Origin: Streptomyces chumphonensis
Lineage (GTDB): Bacteria; Actinomycetota; Actinomycetes; Streptomycetales; Streptomycetaceae
Assembly: GCF_014779715.1 (NCBI RefSeq)
Contig: NZ_JACXYU010000022.1
Span: 1-47,527 of the forward strand
Reading direction: 5' to 3'
DNA: 47,527 nt
Shown: positions 8,516 through 16,500 of the stretch, piece after piece
Numbering within the stretch: position 1 is the first letter of the stretch
Layout of the letters: the number at the start of each line of letters is the position of its first letter
Notes under the pieces: model-generated
Told to the model about the DNA's origin: nothing
The model's database searches: none
The model's input: only the letters and a program-made list of their open reading frames with translations
Made by a program: the position numbers and the translations under genes

Positions 8516-8889
8516 TCCAGGCCGGGCGAGCTCGTCGCCATGACCTCGCAGCTCCGAGGCGTACTCCTCTCGCGCCATCCGTGCGCACCTGCGCAAACGT
8601 GGAATCGCGCGGTCATTCCTGGGCCTTACGCGTGCTCGGCGGACGAACCCACCACCCCGACACCCACCCGCCACGCCACACCCCTACGTCGTGAGCAGTT
8701 GCCTCCGCCGTGGACGCCGACACGGTCGGCCGACGTGTGCTCCCCGCCCACGGCAGGGGCGTCCTGGTCGTGGCCGCGAGCTATGGCAGCCATCTGACCA
8801 TCGGCAACGTCAACCATCGCGCCCTACTCCCGCACGTCGTCGGCTTCGCCCACCCGTCTCCTTGAAGCCGTGTGCCTTCCCGTGGTCGT
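8516..8889. other. 374-base stretch without an intact gene
   Basis: The region between two convergent genes holds no complete coding sequence with a ribosome site. The one frame that reads like protein is listed separately at 8710-8865. No hairpin terminator stands out. Confidence 0.45.
8710..8865 (+). pseudogene. Possible gene remnant, 51 codons
   Basis: A frame from GTG 8710 to TGA 8863-8865 reads RGVLVVAASYGSHLTIGNVN, then a short tail. It has the look of a beta-strand followed by a Gly/Asn-rich turn from a larger enzyme. There is no ribosome site and no upstream continuation in frame. I do not recognise the family. It may be a decayed fragment or chance. Confidence 0.25.
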
Positions 8890-9156
8890 TCAGTGGTCGC
8901 TGTAGTGGAACCGAGCCTTGATGATCTTCACTGCTTTGTCGTCGAACCGGTAGACGATGCGGTTTGTGTCATCGATCCGCCGGGACCAGTAGCCCGAGAG
9001 GTTGCCCTTGAGGGGTTCCGGCTTACCAATGCCTTCGGCGGGGGTGCGCTGGAGGTCCTCGATGATGCGTACGATCCGGCGCAAGGTCTTGCGGTCCTGA
9101 CCCATCCAGTACGCAAGGTCGTCCCAGCCTTCCGGGCTCCACGTGATGTCCCTCAC
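8890..9156 (-). CDS. YoeB/Txe-family mRNA interferase toxin
   Basis: This 88-residue protein aligns well by eye with YoeB: an ITWSPEGWDDLAYW start, then GKPEPLKGNLSGYWSRRI, RIVYRF and a C-terminal FHYSDH. The residues known to cut mRNA in YoeB are all present: Glu in the KPEPLK region, Arg in WSRRI and the near-terminal His. YoeB toxins cleave translated mRNA in the ribosomal A site. The GTG start at 9156 overlaps the antitoxin stop as GTGA, the usual coupled order of antitoxin then toxin. Confidence 0.93.
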   Translation of the reverse strand: MRDITWSPEGWDDLAYWMGQDRKTLRRIVRIIEDLQRTPAEGIGKPEPLKGNLSGYWSRRIDDTNRIVYRFDDKAVKIIKARFHYSDH

Positions 9157-9431
9157 GCAGCACCCTCGGCCATGTTCCACAGCTCGTCCATGGTGGTGGT
9201 GACCGTGGGTTCCTGGCCTGCCTTGTCGCGGGCCACGGCAGCAAGCAGGCGGGCGGCGTTGGCGGGCGTGGACAGCAGGTACATGGTTTCCTGCCAGGCC
9301 TCGTAGTCGTCCTCGGACATGAGCACGGCGTTGCCCTGCTTGGAGCTGATACGGACGGGGGCGTGGTCCTCGTTGACCTGCTTGATGAGCGGGTAGAGGT
9401 TGGTGCGCGCTTCGCTGGCGCTGATCGTCAT
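9153..9431 (-). CDS. YefM/Phd-family antitoxin
   Basis: This 92-residue protein begins MTISASEARTNLYPLIKQVN, the typical Phd/YefM DNA-binding N-terminus. It continues through ISSKQGNAVLMSEDDYEAW and ends with a flexible acidic tail that should wrap the toxin. It neutralises the neighbouring YoeB-type toxin and represses the operon. A good GGAGAG site precedes ATG 9431. An array of GTAC boxes lies just upstream. Confidence 0.93.
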   Translation of the reverse strand: MTISASEARTNLYPLIKQVNEDHAPVRISSKQGNAVLMSEDDYEAWQETMYLLSTPANAARLLAAVARDKAGQEPTVTTTMDELWNMAEGAA

Positions 9432-9460
9432 CGAGGTCTCTCCTTCTCCCGATCCTTGCC

Positions 9461-9501
9461 GGTACTAGATACAGTACCAGTGTCGTACGAAATAACGTAC
9501 C
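9461..9501 (-). promoter_or_regulatory. Operator of the yefM/yoeB-type pair: four GTAC cores
   Basis: GGTACT (9461-9466) and AGTACC (9473-9478) are a perfect inverted pair. CGTACG (9484-9489) and CGTACC (9496-9501) follow. The four GTAC cores are spaced 12, 11 and 12 bases, about one helix turn. YefM-type repressors bind palindromes with a TGTACA-like core, so this is very likely the autoregulatory operator, beginning 30 bases upstream of the antitoxin start. Confidence 0.7.
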
Positions 9502-9629
9502 GGTGGGTGGCGGGTTGGCGGCTCCCGCCGTCAAGCCGAGTTCCCCCGCGCTGAGCCACATCAGCCCGGTGCGCTTCCGCTGCCACCGCCGAGGCCCCGA
9601 CGCAGCGCTGGCCATCGGTGGTGAATGCA

Positions 9630-9665
9630 TCATGACTGCATCGACGTGAGAAAGCAGTCATGACT
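9630..9665 (+). promoter_or_regulatory. Operator overlapping the VapB-type start codon
   Basis: CATGACTGC (9631-9639) and GCAGTCATG (9654-9662) are perfect inverted repeats. The right arm contains the antitoxin ATG (9660-9662) and is also inside the ten-base palindrome AGTCATGACT (9656-9665). Binding of the antitoxin complex here would cover the start codon region. Confidence 0.6.
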
Positions 9666-9890
9666 TCACTCACCATCCGCGAAGTGCCTGACGATGTTGC
9701 TGCCCGGCTGAAGGTCCGCGCCGCTGAAGCCGGTCAGCCCCTCCAGGCGTACCTGCTCGGCCTCGTCACGCGGGAGGCCACCCGGCCCACCCTTACCGAG
9801 ATCGCGCAGCGTGCCGAGCGGTACGCCACCGACGAGGTCGACAACGGCGAGGTCCTCGGCCTTGTGGACGAGGGGCGAGCCGCGCGGTGA
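9660..9890 (+). CDS. VapB/FitA-type antitoxin (ribbon-helix-helix)
   Basis: This 76-residue protein has a ribbon-helix-helix N-terminus: MTSLTIREVPDDVAARLKVR gives the strand and first helix and GQPLQAYLLGLV the second. The C-terminal part is acidic (YATDEVDNGEVLGLVDEG) and should bind the PIN toxin. Its stop overlaps the GTG of the toxin frame (GTGA at 9887-9890). Since the toxin is broken, this may now be an orphan antitoxin that could still counter a related toxin elsewhere. Confidence 0.85.
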   Translation: MTSLTIREVPDDVAARLKVRAAEAGQPLQAYLLGLVTREATRPTLTEIAQRAERYATDEVDNGEVLGLVDEGRAAR

Positions 9891-10274
9891 TCGTTATCGA
9901 CTCCTCAGCCGTCGCCATGTTCGGCACCGACGGCTGAGCCATCGGTCGGCAGCTCCGTGTCCACATCGCCCGGGACGAGGTGCTGCACGCTCCTCGGGTT
10001 CTGGACACCGAGGTCGTGGGACGGCGTCCCGAAGCTCGGGAAGGCGGTTCTGGACGAGCACATCAAGACGTACACCGCCCTGCGTGTGGAGCGGCACGAG
10101 GCGATGTCCCTGCTGCCGCGCGTCCGCGTGCTGCACGCGAACCTCAGTGCGTACGACGCCACTTATGTCGCCCTCGCGGAGACGCTCGGGGTTCCCTTCG
10201 TCACCACGGACGCCAGGATCAAGCGTGGTGTGCAGCGGCCGCGCTGCGTGATCGACGTGGTCGGTGGCGTGTAG
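9887..10274 (+). pseudogene. Broken VapC-type PIN-domain toxin
   Basis: The frame starts VIVIDSSAVAMFGTDG and then hits TGA at 9935-9937. Reading through gives AIGRQLRVHIARDEVLHAPR and VLDTEVV. After that the family sequence continues in another frame as DEHIKTYTALRVERHEAMSL, NLSAYDATYVALAETLGVPF and VTTDARIKRG, ending at 10274. The four acidic PIN residues (Asp in VIDSS, Glu in DTEV, Asp in AYDAT, Asp in TTDAR) are all still encoded, but split by one nonsense change and one frameshift. The toxin RNase should be inactive. Decay looks recent because both halves remain well conserved. Confidence 0.85.
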
Positions 10275-10282
10275 TCGGCTGT

Positions 10283-10975
10283 TCAGGCGTGCCCGGGCGA
10301 CGGCGTGTGAGGCGGGCAGTCGCGGGCCGGCAGGGCCGTGAGGGTGGCGAGGGCGGTGCGGGTCGGCGACGGGCCGGTGGTGGCGGTGGTGGCGGTGCGG
10401 TGGGGGTCGGTCCACTCCAGGAGGGGGAGGTCGTCGCGGCCCGCTTTCAGTCGGGCCTCCCGGCGGACCCAGAGGCGAAGGAGTGCGGGGCCGGGGTCGG
10501 GGTGGGCGGTGGCGGCGCGGAGGTCGGCGGCGGGGAGGACGCGGGCGAGCATGCGCAGGGGGGCGGGGCGGCGGGTCGAGGGTTCGACGTCGATGCCGAC
10601 GGGGCCGGGGCCGACGGCCGCCGCGACCAGGCCGTCGGCGTGGCTGAGGCTGACGCCGAGGTCCGGGTGGTCGGGCAGGTACGGGCGGCCGTGGCCGTCG
10701 CGTCCGCAGGTGGGGCAGTGCTGGGACGGACTCAGCTCGTGTGCGGGCCGGGCGGTGACGTGGGCGGCGCACAGGCGCAGCAGGAGGCGTGCCGCGGTGA
10801 CGTCGTCGCGGCGGTGGGGCAGTCGGATGCGGGCGAGGCGGGCCTGCTCACCGGGGGTGAGCAGGCCCGCCTCGCCCGCGGGGTGGGCCAGGACCTCGGC
10901 CGTGGTCGCGACGACGGCCACCGTGCCGGAGCCGCCGGGGCCGCCTGCGAGGGCCGGCGACGGGGTGGCGGTCAT
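10283..10975 (-). CDS. 4'-phosphopantetheinyl transferase (Sfp type)
   Basis: This 230-residue protein has the ACPS/Sfp motifs: LGVSLSHADGLVAAAV, then VGIDVE (Mg-binding Asp and Glu) and LRLWVRREARLKA (the W-x-x-(K/R)-E-A-x-x-K region). It should transfer the phosphopantetheine arm from CoA to a carrier-protein serine. The nearest target is the carrier protein gene 12 bases upstream on the same strand, so the pair is probably dedicated. ATG 10975 was chosen because residues before it read through the carrier gene. It contains an odd Cys pair (QHCPTCGRDGHGRPYL) seen in many actinobacterial Sfp proteins. Confidence 0.92.
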   Translation of the reverse strand: MTATPSPALAGGPGGSGTVAVVATTAEVLAHPAGEAGLLTPGEQARLARIRLPHRRDDVTAARLLLRLCAAHVTARPAHELSPSQHCPTCGRDGHGRPYLPDHPDLGVSLSHADGLVAAAVGPGPVGIDVEPSTRRPAPLRMLARVLPAADLRAATAHPDPGPALLRLWVRREARLKAGRDDLPLLEWTDPHRTATTATTGPSPTRTALATLTALPARDCPPHTPSPGHA

Positions 10976-10986
10976 GGCCGGGCCGC

Positions 10987-11229
10987 CTACGCCTTCGCCG
11001 CCTCGGAGGGCTTCAGGAAGCGCTCGCGGATGCGGTCCAGGGTGCGGAAGTCGTCGATGGTGATCGTCTGGAGGTCGATCGTCCGGCCGGAGAGGGACTC
11101 CAGCAGGTCGATGAACTCCAGGAAGTCCATCGAGTCGATGAGTCGGGCCTCGATGAGGTCCTCGTCGGGGGCGATGGGGCCGTCGAGGCCGGGATTGCGC
11201 TCGTGCAGCCACGCGGTGATGCGTTCCAT
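10987..11229 (-). CDS. Stand-alone acyl/aminoacyl carrier protein
   Basis: This 80-residue acidic helical protein has the attachment site in LIEARLIDSMDFLEFIDLL; Ser33 in the DSM motif is the phosphopantetheine site. It lies between the seryl-tRNA-synthetase-like ligase gene and the phosphopantetheinyl transferase gene, on the same strand. In known systems of this type the ligase loads an amino acid on just such a free carrier protein. Met at 11229 gives the correct start of helix I; the longer frame upstream is antisense-like and basic. Confidence 0.92.
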   Translation of the reverse strand: MERITAWLHERNPGLDGPIAPDEDLIEARLIDSMDFLEFIDLLESLSGRTIDLQTITIDDFRTLDRIRERFLKPSEAAKA

Positions 11230-11312
11230 GGTGCCGTGCCGTTCCTTGTCGGTGACGGGCCTGCGAGGGCGGGTCCTGGGGGTCTTCGGAGGCGTCGGGG
11301 CGGGCGGGGTGG

Positions 11313-12170
11313 TCAGGGCAGGGCGTCCCGCAGCCGGTGCAGGGCCTGTTCGGGGGTGCCGTGGGCGAGGGTCATGGCGTGGACCCAGCGCTCGACGCCG
11401 AAGGCGACGCAGGCGCTGTGGGCGGGGCCCGTCGGGCCCGCGCTGATGTCCAGGCGTTCGCCGAAGAAGTTGCGGTGCCGGTTGACGGAGGCGATGGCGG
11501 TGCCGTCCGGGGCGCTGAACTCGTGCTTGACGGGGTCGAGGGCCATCAGCCGGGCGCGGGAGCCGCCGCGGTCGTAGAAGGGGTCGTCGGCGGGGGCGCG
11601 GGTGAGGGCCAGGCCCAGGCGGTCGGCGAGGTCGGCGATGAACTCCGCGCCCTGTTCCAGGTGTTGGGCCGCGCCCTCCCGGGTGCCGAGGTACAGGACC
11701 TCGCGCATGTGGAAGCCCCACAGGCGGCGCAGCCCGTCGTAGTGGGTCTCGTTGCGGAAGCACCGTCCGGACGCCGAGAGCCGCGTCCCGTCCGCGCCGA
11801 CGTCGGCGCCTTCCAGGGAGAGCAGCAGTCCGTAGCAGGTGGCGGACGGCAGCAGGTGTCCGCTGGGGCGCAGCGGCAGGTCCGTCGGGGGCTCGCCCGC
11901 GGCCAGGCCGTCGAGGGCTTCGGGGTGGAAGCGGCCGGCGGAGACGCCGAGGTGGGGGAAGTTGCGGAAGTAGTCGAGCCGGGTGAGGCCCTCGGCGGGG
12001 AGCAGCGGGGGGCCGAGCACTTCGGGGGCGGCGAGCCGGGTGGCCAGACCGGTGAGCAGGTCGTCGAGGCCGCGCAGGAGGGCGGTGTGGACCGGGTCCA
12101 GGGTGACCAGGCCCGCGCCGGGGCTCCGCAGGCCGGGGACGGGCGCGTCCGTGGTGCTGGGGGTGCTCAT
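11313..12170 (-). CDS. Amino acid:[carrier protein] ligase, seryl-tRNA-synthetase-like
   Basis: This 285-residue protein has a class II aminoacyl-tRNA synthetase catalytic core without a tRNA-binding arm. Motif 2 is GRCFRNETHYDGLRRLWGFH followed by MREVLYLG (residues 135-162) and motif 3 is CVAFGVERWVHAM. Cys112, Glu157 and Cys254 match the Cys-Glu-Cys zinc site that defines this family and atypical SerRS. Characterised members activate Gly or Ala with ATP and transfer it to the phosphopantetheine of a small carrier protein, not to tRNA. The carrier and its activating transferase are the next two genes downstream. The exact amino acid is not readable here. Confidence 0.9.
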   Translation of the reverse strand: MSTPSTTDAPVPGLRSPGAGLVTLDPVHTALLRGLDDLLTGLATRLAAPEVLGPPLLPAEGLTRLDYFRNFPHLGVSAGRFHPEALDGLAAGEPPTDLPLRPSGHLLPSATCYGLLLSLEGADVGADGTRLSASGRCFRNETHYDGLRRLWGFHMREVLYLGTREGAAQHLEQGAEFIADLADRLGLALTRAPADDPFYDRGGSRARLMALDPVKHEFSAPDGTAIASVNRHRNFFGERLDISAGPTGPAHSACVAFGVERWVHAMTLAHGTPEQALHRLRDALP

Positions 12171-12253
12171 GGAACCGCTCCCGAGGGCGTCGGCCGGGTG
12201 GGCAGGAGGAGGCGTACCGCGACGTTTCGGAGACTAGTCAGCCGTCCGACCTC

Positions 12254-12279
12254 TTGTCTAGACCAAATGGACCAGACCA
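12254..12279. promoter_or_regulatory. Two DasR-type (dre-like) boxes in the divergent promoter region
   Basis: TTGTCTAGACCA (12254-12265) matches the 12-base core TGGTCTAGACCA of the DasR operator at 11 of 12 positions. TGGACCAGACCA (12268-12279) matches at 10 of 12. They are 14 bases apart centre to centre and lie 84-109 bases upstream of the ligase gene (minus strand). Another GntR-family protein with a similar site is possible. Confidence 0.55.
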
Positions 12280-12347
12280 ATTTGGGCACCGGGCACGGCC
12301 CGGACGGAAGGGGCGTACGGGTTCATCCGGCCGCCACCGAACGGCAC

Positions 12348-12377
12348 TTGACAGGGGCTATGGTCTGGACCAATTGT
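12348..12377 (+). promoter_or_regulatory. Promoter with embedded DasR-type box for the biosynthetic plus-strand operon
   Basis: A perfect -35 TTGACA lies at 12348-12353 and a weak -10 (AATTGT, 12372-12377) follows at 18-base spacing. TGGTCTGGACCA at 12361-12372, 11 of 12 to the dre core, fills the spacer, a position where a bound repressor would block RNA polymerase. The dioxygenase start is at 12407. Confidence 0.55.
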
Positions 12378-12406
12378 GCTGAGGGCATCCGCTTGGAGGG
12401 TTCCGC

Positions 12407-13525
12407 ATGACGACATCCGCCCCGCCCCGCCGCTCCCGACGTCCGTTCCTCCACCGAGCCGCCTCGGACACCCCGTACTTCAGCGCGGACGGCGAGAGCT
12501 ACCTCGCGCAGACCACGCTGCGGGAGCTGCGCAAGACCCGGCCGCTGCGGGTGCTGTCCGAGCAGGACTTCGCCCACTGGCAGACCTACGGGTACGTCAT
12601 CGTGCGGGAGGCGATACCGGCCGCGGCGGCGCGCCGTCTGCTGGACTTCACCTGGGACTTCTCCGGCCTCGACCCCGACCGGCCGGACACCTGGCACGAG
12701 GACCGGCCGTTCCGCTCCGAGCTGGACCGCCAGCTGCACATCTACGGCTTCGTCGAGGCCTACCACCACCAGCTCCTGTGGGACAGCCGCCAGACGCAGC
12801 GGGTGTACGACGCCTTCGTGGACGTCTGGGACTGCGAGGAGCTGTGGGTCACCCTCGACCGGCTGAACCTCAACCCGCCCAACACCGGCAACCGGGACCG
12901 CGCCCTCATCGAACCCACGGAGCAGGGGTTCGACATCGAACTGCACTGGGACATCGACACCACGCTCGGCGTCCCGCCGCAGCGCGTGCAGGGCATCATC
13001 GCCCTCAACGACACCCGGCCGGAGACGGGCGGCTTCCAGTGCTGCCCGGACCTGTTCCGGAGGTTCGAGGAGTGGAAGGTGGGCCGGCCCGCCGACCGCG
13101 ACCCGCTGCGGCCCGCCGTGGACCGGGAGGAGTTCCCCGTCTTCCGGCCCGAGCTGCACCCTGGCGACCTGCTGATCTGGAACGGCCTGCTGGCCCACGG
13201 CGTGGCCCGCAACGCCTCCCGGGACGGGGTGCGCGCCGTCCAGTACCTCGCGATGATGCCCGCGCTGGAGGAGCACCGGACGCTGCGCACGTCCCGCGTC
13301 GAGTCCTGGCGGCACCTGCGGACGCCCCGCTGGAACCGGACGCTGGTCGGCGACCCGGTCCGGCCCGAGGCGCAGCGGTACGAGACCGCGACGCTCGACG
13401 CGCTCGGCTCGAAGCTGCTGGGGCTGACCTCCTGGCACGACGCGGACGGCGACGCGGCGACGGCCGCGCGGCCCACCGGCGTCCCGGCGACGAGCGGAGA
13501 CGCCGCGTGCGCCGGATCTGCCTGA
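12407..13525 (+). CDS. PhyH-like Fe(II)/2-oxoglutarate dioxygenase
   Basis: This 372-residue protein begins with a strong GGAGGG site before ATG 12407. The iron ligands are His180 and Asp182 in ELHWDID and the distal His264 in GLLAHGVARNAS; an Arg about ten residues on (DGVRAVQY) would bind 2-oxoglutarate. The fold region GGFQCCPDLFRRF and the PGDLLIWNG strand are typical of the phytanoyl-CoA dioxygenase family. Expected action is hydroxylation or another C-H oxidation. Its 3' end overlaps the start of the large fusion gene by 19 bases, so it is co-translated with it and probably tailors the amino acid or product. Confidence 0.88.
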   Translation: MTTSAPPRRSRRPFLHRAASDTPYFSADGESYLAQTTLRELRKTRPLRVLSEQDFAHWQTYGYVIVREAIPAAAARRLLDFTWDFSGLDPDRPDTWHEDRPFRSELDRQLHIYGFVEAYHHQLLWDSRQTQRVYDAFVDVWDCEELWVTLDRLNLNPPNTGNRDRALIEPTEQGFDIELHWDIDTTLGVPPQRVQGIIALNDTRPETGGFQCCPDLFRRFEEWKVGRPADRDPLRPAVDREEFPVFRPELHPGDLLIWNGLLAHGVARNASRDGVRAVQYLAMMPALEEHRTLRTSRVESWRHLRTPRWNRTLVGDPVRPEAQRYETATLDALGSKLLGLTSWHDADGDAATAARPTGVPATSGDAACAGSA

Positions 13526-16500
13526 CGCTCCCCACCAACCGTCCCTGCGCCGGGGCCCTCACGGCGGTGGGCGCCGAAGCGGCGTACGCGGCACGGCACT
13601 TCGACGTCGAGGTGTGCCTGCTCGTGCTGGACTCCGCCGACGCCGCGGCCCGCGCCGAGCACCGCGCGGCCGTCCTGGCGCTGCCTCCGGCGCCCGGCGT
13701 CACCGTGCACCACCTCGACGAGGCGGAGCAGCGCGCGTTCCTGCGCGAGGTGATCGCCCGCTCCGGAGTCGCCGAACCGGAGCGCGTGCTCGCCCTGATG
13801 CTGCCGTCGGAGGTGTCCTACGGCGCCTGCACCAACCGCGCGTTCCTCCTCGCGGCGGCGCTCGGCTGCACGTCCGTGCACCGCCGCGACTCCGACAGCG
13901 GCTACCGGACGCGGGACGGCGAGCCGGTCTTCCCCGTCCACGCGGAGCTGGAGTTCCTCGGCCGACGGGCCGCCGACGTCGCCGGGCGGGCCTCCCGCAC
14001 CCGGCTCGACCCCGCGTGCGCGGACCGGCGGGTGGCGTTGGTCGGCGGCTCCTTCACGGGCGAGATGTCGGTGGACCTGGCCCAGATGCGCGGGCTCGAT
14101 CCGGCGGCGTACGAGGAGGTCGTCGGGCTGTCGATCCCCGCCGACTGCCCGCCGCCGTGGCGGGCCAACGCGATCGGGGAGGCGTTCCGGGGCGCCGGGG
14201 ACGGGCCGTTCACCGGCGACCGGACGACGCTCACCCGGGTGAGCCCGACGCGGGTGGACATGTGCAACATCGCGTTCGACCGCGCGGTGTACGGACGCGT
14301 CCCGCTGCCGCCCGCCACCGACACCATCGGCAGCGACTACTTCCTGATCCAGCTCGTCCACGACGCGCGGCTGCCCGGAGTGGAGCACGACCGCCACATC
14401 GTCAACCACATCACCGGCGAGCGCCGCACCGACGCCGGATTCCTGGCCTACCAGCGGCGGTTCGTGAAGTTCCTGCTGTCCAAAGGCGGTGACCACGCCG
14501 TGCAGGCCGCGACGGCGAAGGCGGGCGACGCGCTGCTCGACGACGCGGGCGGGCTGCGCCCGTCCGCCGTGGCCGCGCTCGTCCGGGACGCGGCCGGGGC
14601 GGGCCGGGACGAGAACACCGAGCGGCTGGCCGTCGTGGACCGCGCCTACCGCAGGCTCGGGGGCCGCTACGCGACGGTGGCGGAGATGCTGGCCGGGCAG
14701 GGCGAGCGGCTGCTGGCGGAGGCCGAGCGGGACCTGGCGGACTTCGCCGCGCTGATCGACGCCTGGGGGCCCCTCGTGCGGGCCGCCGAGGACACCCCGG
14801 CGGGTGGCGTCGGCGCCCCGGCGAGCAGCGCCCGCACCGTCGCGGTCCGCTACGCGGGCGGGGTGGCGCGGCGCGGCCCGCTCACCCTGGGGCAGGCCAA
14901 CATGATCCGCTGCATGCTGCGGGACGACCCGGCGTACATCAACATCCACGCCGTGTGGCCCGTGCCCGAGGGCGTGGCGACGCGGGCGGTGATCGACGCC
15001 TTCCGGACGCTGGTCGTGCGGCACGAGGCGCTGCGCACCACCTTTCCGCACGGGCCGGACGCCGCCCCGCGCGAGCAGGTCGTCGCGGCGGAGGGACGGT
15101 TCGCCGTCACCGTCGTCGACCACGCGGAGCCACCCCCCGACGCGGAGCGGTACGCCGACGCCGAGCGGTACGCGGAGGCGGTGGCCGACCGCGACCGCGT
15201 CCGACGCTTCGGTCTGGCCGAGGAGTTCCCCTTGCGGATCTCCGTGCTCACCCGGCGCGGCACGCCGACCTTCGTGGCGCTCGCCGCCAGCCACGCCGCC
15301 ACCGACGCGGGGGCCCTCGCCGTCCTGCACGAGGAGTGGCGCACCCTGCTCACCGGAACGGAGCTGCCCCCGCTGGAGGCCGTCACGCCACTGGAGTTGG
15401 CCGCCGAGGAGGCGAGCCCGGCCGGGGTGCGGAAGTCCGACGCCTCGTTGGGGTACTGGGAGCGGATTCTGCGCACGGGCCCGCAGGCGATGTTCGCGGA
15501 GCCGCACGCCGTCCCGCCGGAGGGACGCCAGCCGCAGCTCACGCTCCGCTCCCGGCGGGGCGCGCGGGCGCTCGCGCGCGCGGCGACGCGCACCGGCAAC
15601 GCGCCGTCCACCGTGCTGTTGACGGCCTGGTGCGCGCTGCTCGCCCACCGCGCCGGGCAGTCGGCCTGCGTCATCGCCCTCCCGACGTCGAACCGCTTCA
15701 CGCGTCGGCTCACCCGGGCCGTCACGACGGTGTCGCAGGACGCGCTGCTGCACCTCGACGTCCGGGTGCCGTCCTTCGACGCGCTGCTGCGCACCGCGTT
15801 CGGCGGGGTGCTCGACGCCTACCGGCACAGCCGGTTCGACGCGCTGCGGCTGTGGGAGATGGTCGAGCGGGTCACCGACGAGCGCGGCAGCCACTTCGCG
15901 CGGGACGCCGTGTTCAACGACGTCAGCGCGCTGGCCCCGGCCGCGCGGGACGCCGCCCCACCGCCGGAGCCGGGCACGGGGCCGGAATCGGGGCCGGAGC
16001 CGGGGCCGGAGCTCGAACTGTGCTGGGGGCCGGGTCAGGAGCTGCCCACCCGGGCCCTGGCGTTCGCCTACGCGACGACGCCCCTGCTCCACCTGAGCCT
16101 GTGGGCGGACCCCGCGCTGTTCCCGCGCGCGGAGGCGGAGGGCTTCCTCACCGGGGTGGTCCGGCTGCTGGAGGCGGTCGCCGCGGAGGACGTGCCGCTG
16201 AGCGCGCTCGGCGCGGTGACGGGCGTCCGGTCGGCCGAACGCGGCCCGCGGTGGCGGCGCGTGGACGGGTGCTGGGTCTCGCCGCCCGCCGTGGCGGACG
16301 CCCTGGGCCGGGCGCTGGACGGCCGGCCCGTCCACGTCACCGTCGACGAGGCCCCGGACGGGGGCGCGGGGCCTCGTCTGACGGCGTACGTCGCCGCCGG
16401 TGGCGACCCGCTCACGCCCGAGCGGGCGCACGCCGGGCTGCGGGACGTCCTCCCGGGGCGGCCGGGGCTGCTGGCCCCGCACCGGTACGTGATCGTTCAA

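Noticed and set aside
10987..11763. 258-residue extension of the carrier protein upstream on the minus strand
   Set aside because: The first 178 residues are an Arg/Pro-rich shadow of the ligase gene; the carrier domain begins at the Met at 11229.
12171..12253. A clear minus-strand promoter for the ligase gene
   Set aside because: No convincing -35/-10 pair could be placed; only the DasR-like boxes are supported.
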